Source: Cerrena zonata
Taxonomy: Eukaryota; Basidiomycota; Agaricomycetes; Polyporales; Cerrenaceae
Direction: 5' to 3'
NCBI GenBank assembly: GCA_038087015.1
Contig: JASBNA010000057.1
Location: forward strand, 186,001-250,000
Length of the DNA: 64,000 nucleotides
Both the position numbers and the translations under genes were made by a program. A model generated the notes under the pieces. The model searched no databases and had not been told where the DNA came from. It was given only the letters and a program-made list of their open reading frames with translations. Of this stretch, positions 35,783-47,245 are shown in pieces (the first letter of the stretch is position 1; the number at the start of each line of letters is the position of its first letter).

Positions 35783-37741
35783 CCAAAATCGTTACTATTT
35801 TTCTTCTTCGGGTCTTGTGTGGGTCGTCTCTATTCTTGTTTTTTCTATTTATACCTTATGGGGGAGGTTAATCGCCGTCAATCGTTATTTCATTTCCCAT
35901 CTCACCTCGAACTCGAATAATCCCTTCCTTTCGTTGTACATATCCCCTGTAATTACCTTCGTCCGTCTCGCATACAAGGTTTTCGGTACCTGGTACTTTG
36001 TAGTAGAAACGCTTTCCTTTTTGTTTCATATGTTGTTCTGCTTTGCTCGCCCCCTTTTTTTCAAATTTGTACTCTACTTGATACGTACTCTGTTGTAATA
36101 CCGCTCAGTATTAATAATACCCCAAGCATTTTCTGAGCCGCAGTTTTTGGTTTTCGTGTGACGGGTCGAGGAATAGACGTCCGGCGCGAGAATCTCACCG
36201 TGCGTTTTGGGCGATTAGATGAGCGGATGGTATCCTGTGCTAAACTAGGTACACACTCGTTCGTTGGAGTGCCTCGTTTTGGTCTCAGGAACAATGTGTT
36301 TGCCAAGCAGCGACAAATATCGTCAAACGGTTCCTAGAACCAAAACATGGTACAGTGACTTTCCTTACTTGTTCCTCGACGTCAGTTTTCAATCACGCTT
36401 CTCGAGCAGCCTAGGGCTTAAATTGGTTTTTACACCCGCGGGTCTCCGTCACCCCTTGTATTTCATTATAGCGAGTGGGTATCTTGTCAGGGGTTTTGGC
36501 CACGGGTGTGAGAATCGGAGTATTATGTGTTTGGTGTGTTTTCAATGAACTTCGAGACGGGTTGTCGAGAGAGGTCGAGATGGATGACGTCGGGGAACAC
36601 GTCATGGGTAGAGTTGTGCGAAAAGGTTAGTGCTTGTTCCCCGAGGAAGAGTGGGCCATGTGCGTAGAGGGGTATGTATTGATATTTAATTGATCATACA
36701 TCTCCGCCGGGTGTAGTTGCAAGTTTGACGTCATTCCTCATTGGGTTGGATTCATGTGCGCGAATGGTCAGATGTTCACCTCTGTTAGCGGGGACTGAGA
36801 GTTGTTTGGTGTTCCGAGTCGCATTTCCTCCGGTTTCGATATCGAAACTTTGTGTTCCTGCTAGTGATCGTTCCTAATGTCTCGGTAAATATTTTTCTCC
36901 TGTGCGGATATACGAGGGGTTGGTTCTTGATTTCCATGTTCGATTTGATAGATTCTATGTAATATAGCATTGAGTTTCGGCTTCAAACTTCGGAGGCCCT
37001 GGCGGCATCCTACCAAGTATGCTTCCACCCGGTTGAACTTATTTGGGCAATACACTTGTTGCTCTCCTAGATATAAACACCATCCAAACCCATCTTTCTA
37101 TTCTTCAAGAGCACAAGAGAAGAAAAAGGATGTACCCTTTGGGATCTCGCAATGGCCTTTAAATCCGTTGTTAGGGACGGGCGCTTTTGGTTTGAATGGT
37201 CTTGACCGCGAATTTGATATTCGACATTTAGATCCTCTTCCTTCACAACATTGTTAGCTTTGACCTTGAATCCTACACGCAAACCTCTCGTCTCAAGGTA
37301 GAAGCTCATCTTGTCTCTTAGTTTCCAAGCTGGTATCGCTCTTTGTTGGGTTATCGGACCTTTCGACGACGGGAATCTTCCACTCAATCTGTCTTGGCTG
37401 AGTATCCTTGGCCTCTGTATGCTATTTTACTTGGATATTCACGTTGAGCACGAGTAAGGGACTCTGCGCGTGTTCTCCAGAGAAAGACGAGACCTACCTG
37501 AACTTGAACAAGTATGCATCATCAAACGTGATGTTGCCATACTTCGAGGCTCAAAGCCAGATAGTCAATATTCTCATACCGGATGGCAGTAGTATTGATA
37601 CTGTATCATTAAGGGGAGGTAGTTTCTTTCTCGACTAGTACACCTGTGATCGTGAGAGTTTTGTGGCCACTCAGAAACGACCGCGTCCGCATCTACCAGT
37701 GCCACTTAGTACTAACGATCCTGTCGATGTTTTAGATACAT
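35783..37741. other. intergenic region with a diverged repeat copy
   Basis: This is 2 kb without a supported gene. The stretch 37067-37387 is open on the minus strand (VEYQIRGQDHSNQK and flanks) and includes the repeat listed at 37146-37225. It may be the remnant of an exon. The rest is featureless. Confidence 0.45.
37146..37225. repeat. diverged repeat, copy A
   Basis: The segment beginning CAATGGCCTTTAAATCCGTT and containing GAATTTGATATTCGACAT aligns with 40232-40312. The two copies lie about 500 nt upstream of the first MYND gene and of the second AGC-like kinase. On the minus strand both read like VEYQI, so it may be a fragment of an old coding sequence. Confidence 0.6.
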
Positions 37742-39868
37742 ATGTCGTCAATGAAGTGAGTTAATTTAGACGTGGTACGCTTGACTCTGGTCGCTCACAG
37801 CTTACATTTACACAGGAAAACAGCCAGCAAACCGCAAACAGCCCGCCATATCTGGAAATCTCTGAAGACGGATCATGATATTCATAACCTGATCAGGCGG
37901 ACTCCTCACCATGTAGTCGAAGTTCTCCGTTTCATGGAAGAGGAGAAGGACCCAAAATTATGCGATTTACTGCATGCTATCGAAATCTATGACAGTCCCA
38001 ATGCCGAGAGAGAACTTCCGTGGAGCGTTTTCAAAACCATCGATCTTACTTCTGCTCTCCTGGACGTTGCTATCGGTCGACTAATGGAGTGGCGCGCGAA
38101 CCCATTAGAGATACCAACTCATGAAAAAGTGAGTCCTCGAGTCGTATTTTATCGATTTTCTTACCCTTCTGACGCATCTTCGCCTTCTGAGATTGAGCTA
38201 ATAGCCCTGATCTTGAGCTGTACCCGTCAATGTGCTTCTCATTTCCCAACTGTTGAGGCCCGGGAACCTTATTTCCGAACGTTTCTCTCGGAAGGGTGGT
38301 CCGTTCTTCTGCTTATTCATGATTCAAGGGATGAACTGTTAAATATCCCACATTCCGAAACTGTTCGTGACAGTCGCCTTGATGCCAAGATTGCCACGTC
38401 CTTGGAGACATTCATAGTGACCTACATCGAACACCTTGGACTTACACGGTTAGTTTTCGATATTGGTTTATTCACAAATGATACTAACTGCTCCCTAGCT
38501 CTGGGGAAGCATTTCTGTTGAAGAACCACATCTTATTTAGCTCACTTGTCCTCCGTGCTTGGACGCGGGCCATGGATCCACTCCCCCACATCTTTTCTCG
38601 TCTTAGCGGCCTTATAAGGTCGGCTCCAGAGTCAGAGATGATGGACCCAATCATTCAAAGCGCCCTGGATTCAGAAGCATTCTATCGCGCCTTCCTCGAT
38701 AAAACACTTTTACTTTTACTCGAAGAATATTACATTGATCAACGACTACTTGGAGTGGTCACATCCCTTACACAGGTCGTATTAGTACTCGACTTGCAGT
38801 GGGGACGGATAATCGGTGTCAACCCTCGAACCTGTGCTTTGCTGAGCGGTATCATATCTGCGTGTCAGAGGCAGCTATGCTTGGGCTCGTCGGATTTCGA
38901 GGAGAACAGTATAGCTGTTCAGATCTTTCAAGAAGCGCTACATAGCATCCAGTGAGTTTCAAAAATATACGTTCAATTCTCAATCTAACGATGGATATTG
39001 GTAGCATACTCATAAGCCGTGCTTTCGAGAGGGAGGACATTGATGGTATTCCAGAAGGCCTAATGTCGGCAGACCTCCTTAGGTTGTTGGCTATCATGGC
39101 CAGAATTCATCCTCTCGCACAAAGAACAGAGAATTATCATTTGAGGTGTGAGTGACATCCATCCAGTTTATCCGATTAGGAAAAAGACCCGTTGATTACT
39201 GTCATAGCGCACGTGAGCGCACTACTTTCTCGTTTCGTCTATTACTCGGAGGAGAATCCACCGTCGTTCTTAAACCAGAGTGTCATTCGTCACTACTTGA
39301 CACGGGCTGCCATACCTGCATTGCAAACGTTATACACTCTACCTCATCTACGCGCTCGAGAACTGCCAGGATATCCCCAAGAAAGCCCAGACGTTTCAGG
39401 CCTAGAGTGTGCCATCCACCTTTGGCACGAAATACTGGTCAAATATGTCCCAGAGCTTGCAGGTAAACCCCCTCGATCCTTCGTACACACTGGTATGGAA
39501 GAGTTTGCTGTTGGCTGTGCCCTGCTCGCCGCGCAGTTTCAAAGTGCGTGGTCGATGAAATGTCATTGGGAAGATTGTCTGTGTGCCTTTGTGTTTTCGA
39601 CGTACACTCGATCACAGTTGCAAACTCCAGAAGAGCCGTGGGAACCGATTAGGATACACGCTCCTCACGAGATGAAGGTCTGCAAAGGTTGTTGGAAGGT
39701 ATGGTATTGCGGCAGGAGATGCCAAGAGAGGTGAGTGCTGTCATGGCACCAATAACATCATAATAATCGTGAAATCAAAGTGGTGACTGAGATTACCTTT
39801 GGTTTAGCGACTGGCAGAGGGGTGGGCACAAAGACATATGTCCAGGTCGACAAAGACGACGAGCATAA
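37742..39868 (+). CDS. MYND-type zinc finger protein (copy 1)
   Basis: It starts with a tiny exon (37742-37755, MSSMK) spliced to TASKPQTARHIWKSLK. A long helical N-terminal region follows (TPHHVVEVLRFMEEE, LPWSVFKTIDLTSALLD, GVNPRTCALLSGIISACQRQ). Toward the end come WSMKCHWEDCLCAFVFSTYT and the MYND finger (VCKGCWKVWYCGRRCQERDW, then GGHKDIC) with C/C...C/C...H/C ligands in order. The last residues are basic (PGRQRRRA). MYND fingers bind proline-rich peptides and act in transcriptional corepression or signalling. Agaricomycetes carry many such genes of unknown function. A paralogue with the same exon plan lies at 47246-49335, in the same orientation. Confidence 0.85.
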
Positions 39869-40231
39869 TACAAGTGTCCCAATAACGAGTTAAATTCGGC
39901 ATGCGTATTCCCGATTCCTACGACTCTATTTACACAGTCGTGTAGAGTTCATAAGGATCAACATCTGCAAGACTGAGTAACTTGCATAAACGAACCCCTT
40001 TCTCGAGTTGAGGGTGCTTAGGCCTGGGGGTCGTGATCATTCCTACCGGGGTTGGTTCTCAAACTTTCAAAGGCTGGGCGGGTATATACTCATAATCTGA
40101 ACGATTCTGAAGTTCTCATGTCGGATGTAACCCCAATTTCTACTGGGATGGTCCTTATTACTTATTGTTCACGCATCATATATATTTGCTCGATACTCAG
40201 GGGCCAGAGAAGAAAGGTTGTAACATTTAAA

Positions 40232-40312
40232 TAAGATTCTTGCAATGCCCTTCAACTCCGTTGCTAGGGATGGGCGCTAGCCGTATGAACATCGACCTGA
40301 ATTTGATATTCG
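40232..40312. repeat. diverged repeat, copy B
   Basis: It matches 37146-37225, with GCAATGCCCTTCAACTCCGT and GAATTTGATATTCGACTT as best-conserved blocks. In this copy the minus-strand reading is broken by stops, so it is the more decayed one. Confidence 0.6.
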
Positions 40313-40671
40313 ACTTTCAAGTTGCATCTTACACGCAGTACGAGTGTTCTGAAGATATTCGAGAGCTCTTTACTGTAATCATATCCTCGAATTGCCTACT
40401 ATCTGGTGCTATTGACCTCTGGATTTATGGAGACAACGCTGGAGGTCTAACCCGCCGCCGGGCCTTCCACCCCTGGATCTTCGGAATGTCATTTAGAGTT
40501 TTGGCTCGCAGAGTATACACCTCTCTTATTGTTTAGTGCACTCAGCTACAACAGCGTTCACTTATTTTATCGTCGTCGATCGGATATCAGCATAATAGGA
40601 TATTGTGCATCGCTTCCTTGTCAATGGAACCCTCAAAGCAGTGCAAGATAGAAATCCTTATACACCTGTGC

Positions 40672-40677
40672 TATAAA
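40672..40677 (+). promoter_or_regulatory. TATA box of the second AGC-like kinase
   Basis: TATAAA lies 79 nt before the ATG at 40751. Confidence 0.5.
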
Positions 40678-40750
40678 TTGTGGCCATCCTAAGCGTCTGG
40701 TCCTACTCATCATTCTGCCACAAACCATTGTCATACCCCCACACCTCGAT

Positions 40751-43185
40751 ATGAGCCTCGTCTCAGTGTCGATACCACCAACTCATCACTCCAATCAGGG
40801 CCATGTGAAACCTCGAAGCTTCCTTCTATCTGTCGTCGATTTCATCGACGCGATTCCTCCCGCGCTTTTGCGTGCATTGCGCCCCCTTTTCCCTAGGAGC
40901 TTACATCTCATCATCCTACGCCTCGTTCTTTGGCTTCCCGAATTACGGGAAGACTCCCCTCATCTCGCTGATGACATTACTCGCTACATTGCTGGCCACA
41001 ACAAGGCAGGACAACTTACCCCTCGTCTTTCTCAGAGTCACGGCAGCCTTGCATCATCCATCGGGATTCGCAAGGTGTCTTTCGGCATACAAACCCCAAT
41101 ACCCAGCTCTATATCCACTTCTAGACGTCATGACCGCGTCCATTCGCTCAGCCGCTTCTCGGATAATACAACGTCTACGTCCTTCAACAGCGATGGACCC
41201 CTTCTCAATCCTGATGTCTCGACTCGGCCTACTAATGTCTCGTCTGCTCTGTCTACCTCTTCCACCACCTCTATTCTACGTCAATGTCAACGATATGAAC
41301 AATCAAGCATCGTTGAACGTCGCGAATCGGTCACAACAATAGCTCACTCGCTCCCTACTCCCCCGACGATCATACCGGCCACGTATTTCGTAGGAACCCT
41401 GCTCCCCACCCACAACACTCGGTTGACACGCTTGGTCATGCATCGCCCCTTGGGCGGCGGCAAGCTACTCCTACTGTCGATCTAAACTCAGGATCTACAG
41501 CGACGAACTACGATACTTCTATACAGCATTACTCACCATCCAGGTCTCGGATTCAACCGTTGTCTATCGAGGATACCCCTGCTGAGCCTACTACTCCTCT
41601 TCTACGTGAGTCTCTCCGTGGAAAAGCAAATGGAATTTGGCTACATAGAGCCAAGCATACTCAGCCGAGACAAGTTGAGTGGAAGGACTCGGTCGCAGCA
41701 GACTCTGGCAGCTCGGTTGTTGCAGATAATAGCTCGGACGTTGAGCTTGCACTCTCAGGCTCTCCCGGACAATCACCTAGAAACACTATGTCTTCGTCGG
41801 CTCCCTTTTCACCCGCTCCTATCACACCCTGTTCGTCCCACACACCTCCCGCAAGTGACTTGTCAATACCTCCTGTTAAGGTTACTCGTCTTGGGTGCGG
41901 TCTTCCTAAGATGCTATGCTTTGATCGCTACTCGTTTGTAGTTGGTGGCCTGATTGGTGAAGGCGGGTTTGGCCGTGTTATCAGTGCCTTGCTCGAAGGG
42001 ACAAACAAATGGTATGCAATCAAGATCATTTGCAAGAGAAGACAGTATGGGACATCGGGTCCTGGACGAATAGGCATTTTTTACGAGCGAGATGTAATGC
42101 GTCAAGCCGACTGTTACAACCTCCCGTTTGTCAACAGATTATTGGCGTCCTGGGATGACAGCGAACATGTTTACTTGGTGATGGTCAGTACAATATTCTC
42201 TCGAGATTGAAATGTACATGTGGTTGATGTATCATCTAGCCTTTGTACCAACGAAACTTAATCAGTTGGATAAGGGAGCGTGAGTTGTATACAATTGAGT
42301 GTTACGATAATATATTACAGGTAGCAACTGTGGAATTGGTAAGTCGTGATACATAAACCTAGAATCCATATTCTCATGTTACATTTGGGTAGATCCAGAG
42401 CTTGGAAGCGTTATGGTCAACCGGCTATATCCATCGTGATATCAAGCCCGATAACATCATGCAAGACCGAAACGGACATCTCATTCTGTGTGATTTCGGT
42501 CTTGCTATCCCCATTACGCATCCTCCAAGTCCTCTCGTTGGTACATTATGTTACATGGCTCCCGAGATTCAAAGCTCGGATCCTGTGAGGTACACGCACA
42601 AATCGGATATCTGGAGTCTGGGAGTGGTGCTACTTGAGATGCACCTTCGCCGGAGCATGTCATACTTTGGGTCATGTATTGATTGTACCGACAACGAAAT
42701 TTTACAGCAAGTTCAACATAGGACAATCAACTTCAATGCAATCCACGACGATCTGGCCAGAGATCTAATACGTTCGGTAAATGGCATATTCGTCGCTCGT
42801 TTAACTTTAACCAATACTTACCATGATCTCGATATTTAGATGCTTCAACGAGATCCTGAGCGACGGTGTACCCTGAATGAAATCAAACAGCATCCATACT
42901 TCGAGATTAAGTGTTGGGATAGTTCTCGTCGACAGCGAATGAGTGATGAGGGTGAGTATCATCTACCTGAATTACATTCCCGTTTAACGGAATGCTCCTT
43001 CAGACGTTAGCAGCCCCATGAGGTTTCCAAAGGCGGTTGAGTTGAAACCTAGCTGTCCTCCTGTTTATTCATCGCTGAATTATGAATCAATATGCCAAGG
43101 GCTGACAGAAGACGCTGAGAATACACATATGTATTCCCATATTTCAGTCAGATTTCTAGATCAGGGCGTAATTCCGAGGTTTTGA
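40751..43185 (+). CDS. AGC-like Ser/Thr protein kinase, paralogue of the gene at 1164-3560
   Basis: Five exons (40751-42183, 42240-42338, 42393-42776, 42840-42951, 43004-43185) give about 736 residues once one frame break is bridged. It shares with the first kinase the N-terminal block (IDAIPPALLRALRPLFPRSL), a Ser/Pro-rich linker, and the kinase domain (GEGGFGRV, YAIKIICKR, ERDVM, HRDIKPDN, DFG, MAPE). It also shares all intron positions and the tail GLTED...H.YSHIS. The first frame stops at 41485, while the frame that carries the kinase domain is open from about 41318. A missing C in the run at 41360-41364 would join them. All catalytic residues are intact. The activation segment is short, and the function is unknown. 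Confidence 0.85.
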
Positions 43186-43428
43186 TAGAAGGCGGTAGCC
43201 TTCATGATCCGTATCCCATGTATTTTTATACCCTTCCCCTTTCTGTGATGAGCCTGTATAATAATATTATCAATTTCGTTTTGCTGTGATTGCAGTTGGA
43301 CGTCTTCTTGAGCTACACCAGATAATATCCGGAAATATGGTCGAAAGTGCTGCACCGCCAAAAAAAACCATTGAATTCCCTTGATCATCAAGTTAGTGTC
43401 CTTAGTCTTCCTCTAATATAGATATAGA

Positions 43429-45060
43429 TCAATATGTTTTACACTTCAAGAATGACTGTGCAGTGTAACGCCAAGCTACTTCCCACTCTTTACTCAGAAT
43501 TCTCTCTAATTCTTCGATAACGAAGCCAATGCGAGGGCGATCGTGAGGGTTATGCACCCAGCACTTCTGAGCCAGGTTCCACAGTTCTAACGGCATAGCT
43601 CCATTTTCCGGTCGTCTCGGTCGATCACCTCGTAGTACTGCTGTTACGACACGAACATCGGAACTGATGTGTTGATAAGGTGCATCCTGAGTAAAGATCT
43701 TGAGAAAAGGGATATTTCAGTGAGCTGAAAGGAATGTATAATAAAAATACTGACTTCGATACACAGACATCCAAATGAGAAAATGTCGGAACAGTAATCA
43801 GGCCAACGAAATGTGACTTCATCTTCCGGCTCAAGTAGTTCAGGAGCTGCCCATCGTGCGTTCCATGTGTGGGAGCTGAGAGTGCTCATGTTTCCATCTT
43901 CTGTGACAGATGCTAGCCCAAAGTCAGAGAGCCGAACGTGAAACTCATTATCTATCAGGATGTTCGGCTGAGATACTTGGTTATTAGAAGAAGTCAACTT
44001 CGATGTAGACGAAACTTACTCCTCGTAAATCACCGTGAACGATTCCCTGGGAATGGAGGTAGTCCATTCCTACTGCTACCTCAAAAATCTGAATGGATTT
44101 ACCACGTTACTATTGTCCGAGTTCTCCATTCCCGCACGACTCACCCATGGCATAAAATAGATCATCATGCTCTCTGTCCCGAACGATGCAATGGTCTTGT
44201 GAATATTTCCATACTCTATCCAAGGGAGAACAAGGCAAGGTGCAGGTTCGAAGGACCAGAGATCGATCCCATATAATGGGAGAATATGTGGGTGATCCAA
44301 CTGTCGCCAGATCATCGCCTCTCTATAAAGAGACTAGTATATTCAAGTTAGTGGTACACATATACTAGAGCAAAATCTTACTTACCCGACATCGACGAGT
44401 TTTTTGCTGTTCTGAGAAAGTTTGAAAGATGCGGACACGCTTTAGAGCTACACTCTCTCCTTGATATTTAGCTAGGTGAACGTCAGCAAAGGAACCCCCA
44501 GCAACAGGGACAGGTTGGATATTTTCGACGCCATTTCTGACGAGCAACTGATTCGGCAGCATACCGGTGGCTCGAGAAAGCCATAGCAATGTTAACTGCA
44601 TAGCCGTAATTTGACGAGAATTCCATTTGTGGGGCGCACATAGTTTCTGTGATGACGTAGAGTCACTAATCAGCTATAGACTGAGGAACAATTAGAACGT
44701 GACTTGCTTCGTGAAGCGCATCAAGGGCGTTTTGAACGTATTCACCATTGAGTATAAGATTACAATCCGGTATGGTATGGTGCAGTTGATACAACGGGAT
44801 GGGTACGATAATCCCTTTGTTAGGGTTGCTCGCATAGAGGGGTAAGGGTGTTCGACAAGAACATTCTGCCTCGTAGAGAATATCCATGGTGAATGCATTG
44901 ACATCGAACTTGAACATAAATTGTCGCATTAGGCAACGTGGATGCCATGCATGGCAGACGAGAGAACAGGCATGAAGATCGCGAAGGTAAGCAAGAGCAC
45001 CGTCCGATACGTCCCATAGACAATCAATGATTTCTTCGCAAATCTCAATAGGAAGACTTG
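43429..45060 (-). CDS. probable F-box-TKL protein kinase fusion
   Basis: The C-terminal half is a TKL kinase: a Gly-loop region (PVAGGSFADVHLAKYQG), VALKRVRIF, EAMIWRQLDHPHILPLYGID, catalytic HGDLRG, SDFGLASV, WAAPELLEPEDEV, and C-lobe helix WNLAQKCWVHNPHDRPRI. HGDLRG replaces HRDLK, as in many fungal TKL proteins. Upstream, 45035-44675 encodes an F-box-like N-terminus (SLPIEICEEIIDCLWD, LRDLHACSLVCHAWHPR). A 51- or 60-nt intron (donor GTTCTA or GTCACG, acceptor CACAG) joins it in frame to KLCAPHKWNSRQITAMQ. No in-frame ATG is visible; one missing T at TTTT near 45087 would supply MFFNVD. If the fusion is wrong, the kinase starts at 44601. TKL kinases of this type signal in the cytosol. Confidence 0.7.
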
Positions 45061-45822
45061 ATATTCGATGTGATCGATCAACATTGAAAACATATATAGT
45101 GGGGGAGGTGGTGTACGTACAAGATCAAGGGCAATGGAGAACTGGACGTGGTTGGTTGGAAGAATGTTATAGTCGTGGGCAGACTCACGACCGCATACGG
45201 TATATATGTGTTCCTAATATACCGTGACTTAACTCCGTAAGGATGTCAGACTGCCGCCAAACTGCCAAACAAATTGATGTCACCACATCATGAGATTTAT
45301 CACAGCGGTACTACTGCAATGCATTGTGCGATACCAGTTTCTAATAGCGAAGAACAGCGGCATCAAATGGGAAATATGAAATCCGTAGGGACACGTACTT
45401 AGCTTTATGTGAATTACTGTTTAGAATAAAACATATAGTGACAGGCCTTCAGAAGCACGCTGGCCTCAGGCTTCGAGCGCCGGCTTGGAAGCAAGCTGAG
45501 TGCTCAGTTCGGATTTGGAATCTTAAGACAATTTCCCTGAGTAGCACCAGGCTAGAAAAACATGCAAAGCTATACGTTGAAAATATTGAGTGGCCAAGTA
45601 ACTGTTCAAATCCAAGCGATAAACCAAAAATTCAAGTTCGGTATCGAATTGGATCAAACTCCGATCCGCCCTCCGCCGAGGAGATCGTAATCTCTGGCTC
45701 CTCCTGGTTCCTCCCATATCCAATTGTTTATCTGCACTTCAACTCCTCAAGAGTCTGGTAGGTAATTTCTCGGGAACAAGCTGATAATTACCGATGAACC
45801 GTTAGTAGATACCAAGCTAAAT
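45061..45822. other. divergent intergenic region
   Basis: This stretch separates the F-box-kinase gene (minus) and the F-box gene (plus). One plus-strand open stretch (45438-45761) has no motif or splice support. Confidence 0.4.
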
Positions 45823-47002
45823 ATGCCGACCCCCCTTCGCCTTAAGAGGCGCATTTCTTGATATTCTCCCGACCATCGTCGACCATCTACATACCTTTCC
45901 ACATATCGGTGCTTGTACTTTAGCTTGCACCTCTTGGAGGTCTGTTTTGCAACATCGTATGTTTGCACATATTCGCATCAAGTCCGATTCGCGTATTGCG
46001 TCTTTCCTTGCCATTCTACGAGAGAATCCTAAAATTGCTGCATGGGTTAGCAGTGCAAGAATCGATATGCAGCTAGCGACCCTGCATCCCCCCCGAGCTT
46101 GTGATCGCGCTCTCATCCTTACAAAGACTCCAGATATCTCGTCACACAGCTAAGGAAGTTATCCCTACCGAATTGGCGTTGCTTGATGCGTTCCGCACCT
46201 TTACTACCGTACGCCAGGTTGATATCGTGGTTGCCATGATGCCTCTATGGCTAGTCACGCAGGTCCTGATGGCTTTCCCGAACATGTCACACTGTAGGAT
46301 TAGTGTTGTCTTGACAGGTGGTGCAAAAATCAAGAATATCCACGAACCACCCCCTACTCTGACGTCTATCACGCTCTTGGTGGGCACTCTGTTTTGCATC
46401 GCACCACTCAATGAATGGTTTTCTCAGACGAGAAACCTACAAAATTTGACCATTTCGTATGCGACCCGCAACCAAGACGGGAGCGAATGTCGACTTCTGA
46501 AACGAGCAACATCTCTGATTTCCTTGTCCATCACCATCACCGACACTTATATCAGGGATGATGGTACCTGGGTAGAGTATGTCTATGATCGTGAAGACGA
46601 TACAGGTAGGTCAACTCGATTTCACTAGCTCAAACTCCCCATAACTGACAGTTCGTCATAGAATTCCGAAACAATGTCGATCTGACTCAGAATCGTAACT
46701 TACGCACCCTTTGCCTTGACATCCCATCGTCCGTATCTCTTGCGACGTATTGGTTAAACCAACTTCCAGCTCCTAAACTTCTTGTCTCCTTACTTCTTAA
46801 CTTATCATCTTGTGCGGTTCGTTCAGTGTTTGAGGGACCAAGCGATCTTGTCGATGAATTTGACTCTCTACTTGGGTCATCCAGCTTCTCCGGATTAAAG
46901 GAGATAAGCATAATCGATGCTAGGGAAGGTAGTCAAATGCTGGAGGTCGAAAGAAATAGATTGCCTTTATTGCGGGCCCGCAATCTCAAACCATTTCCTT
47001 AA
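45823..47002 (+). CDS. F-box protein with leucine-rich C-terminal half, two frame breaks
   Basis: The F-box-like N-terminus reads FLDILPTIVDHLHTFP, GACTLACTSWRSVLQHR. LRR-like beta/alpha segments follow (ELVIALSSLQRLQISRH, LNEWFSQTRNLQNLTISY, RNLRTLCLDIPSSVSLATYW) to the stop at 47000-47002. One intron joins YDREDD(T) to EFRNNVDLTQ. Two breaks must be bridged. An extra C at 45830-45835 separates the ATG from the F-box frame. An extra C at 46088-46094 separates LATLHPP from ELVIALSS. With both corrected the protein is about 380 residues. F-box proteins recruit substrates to SCF ubiquitin ligases. It could also be a recent pseudogene. Confidence 0.7.
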
Positions 47003-47245
47003 TCTTAGCGTAGCACACCTACATCTTGGTGACAAATCACATTAGTACTTACATCACTTTTGTGTATTCGATACTGGTCTCTACAACTGTAAATCTTCTT
47101 TCAAAGTACACTTGATTGTGGTGCACGCAGTATGCTAGTAAGACTGGGTATCGATACGAGCAATAGTACTATTCCTTAAGAACCTGTCTTAGGTAAGCAC
47201 ATGTATTCTGGGCGATCTTGCCATCGTCCTCTTTACTCTCAACCA

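Larger units (their letters stand above)
39869..40750. other. intergenic region with repeat copy and kinase promoter
   Basis: It contains the second copy of the diverged repeat (40232-40312) and a TATA box at 40672-40677. No gene is supported. Confidence 0.5.
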
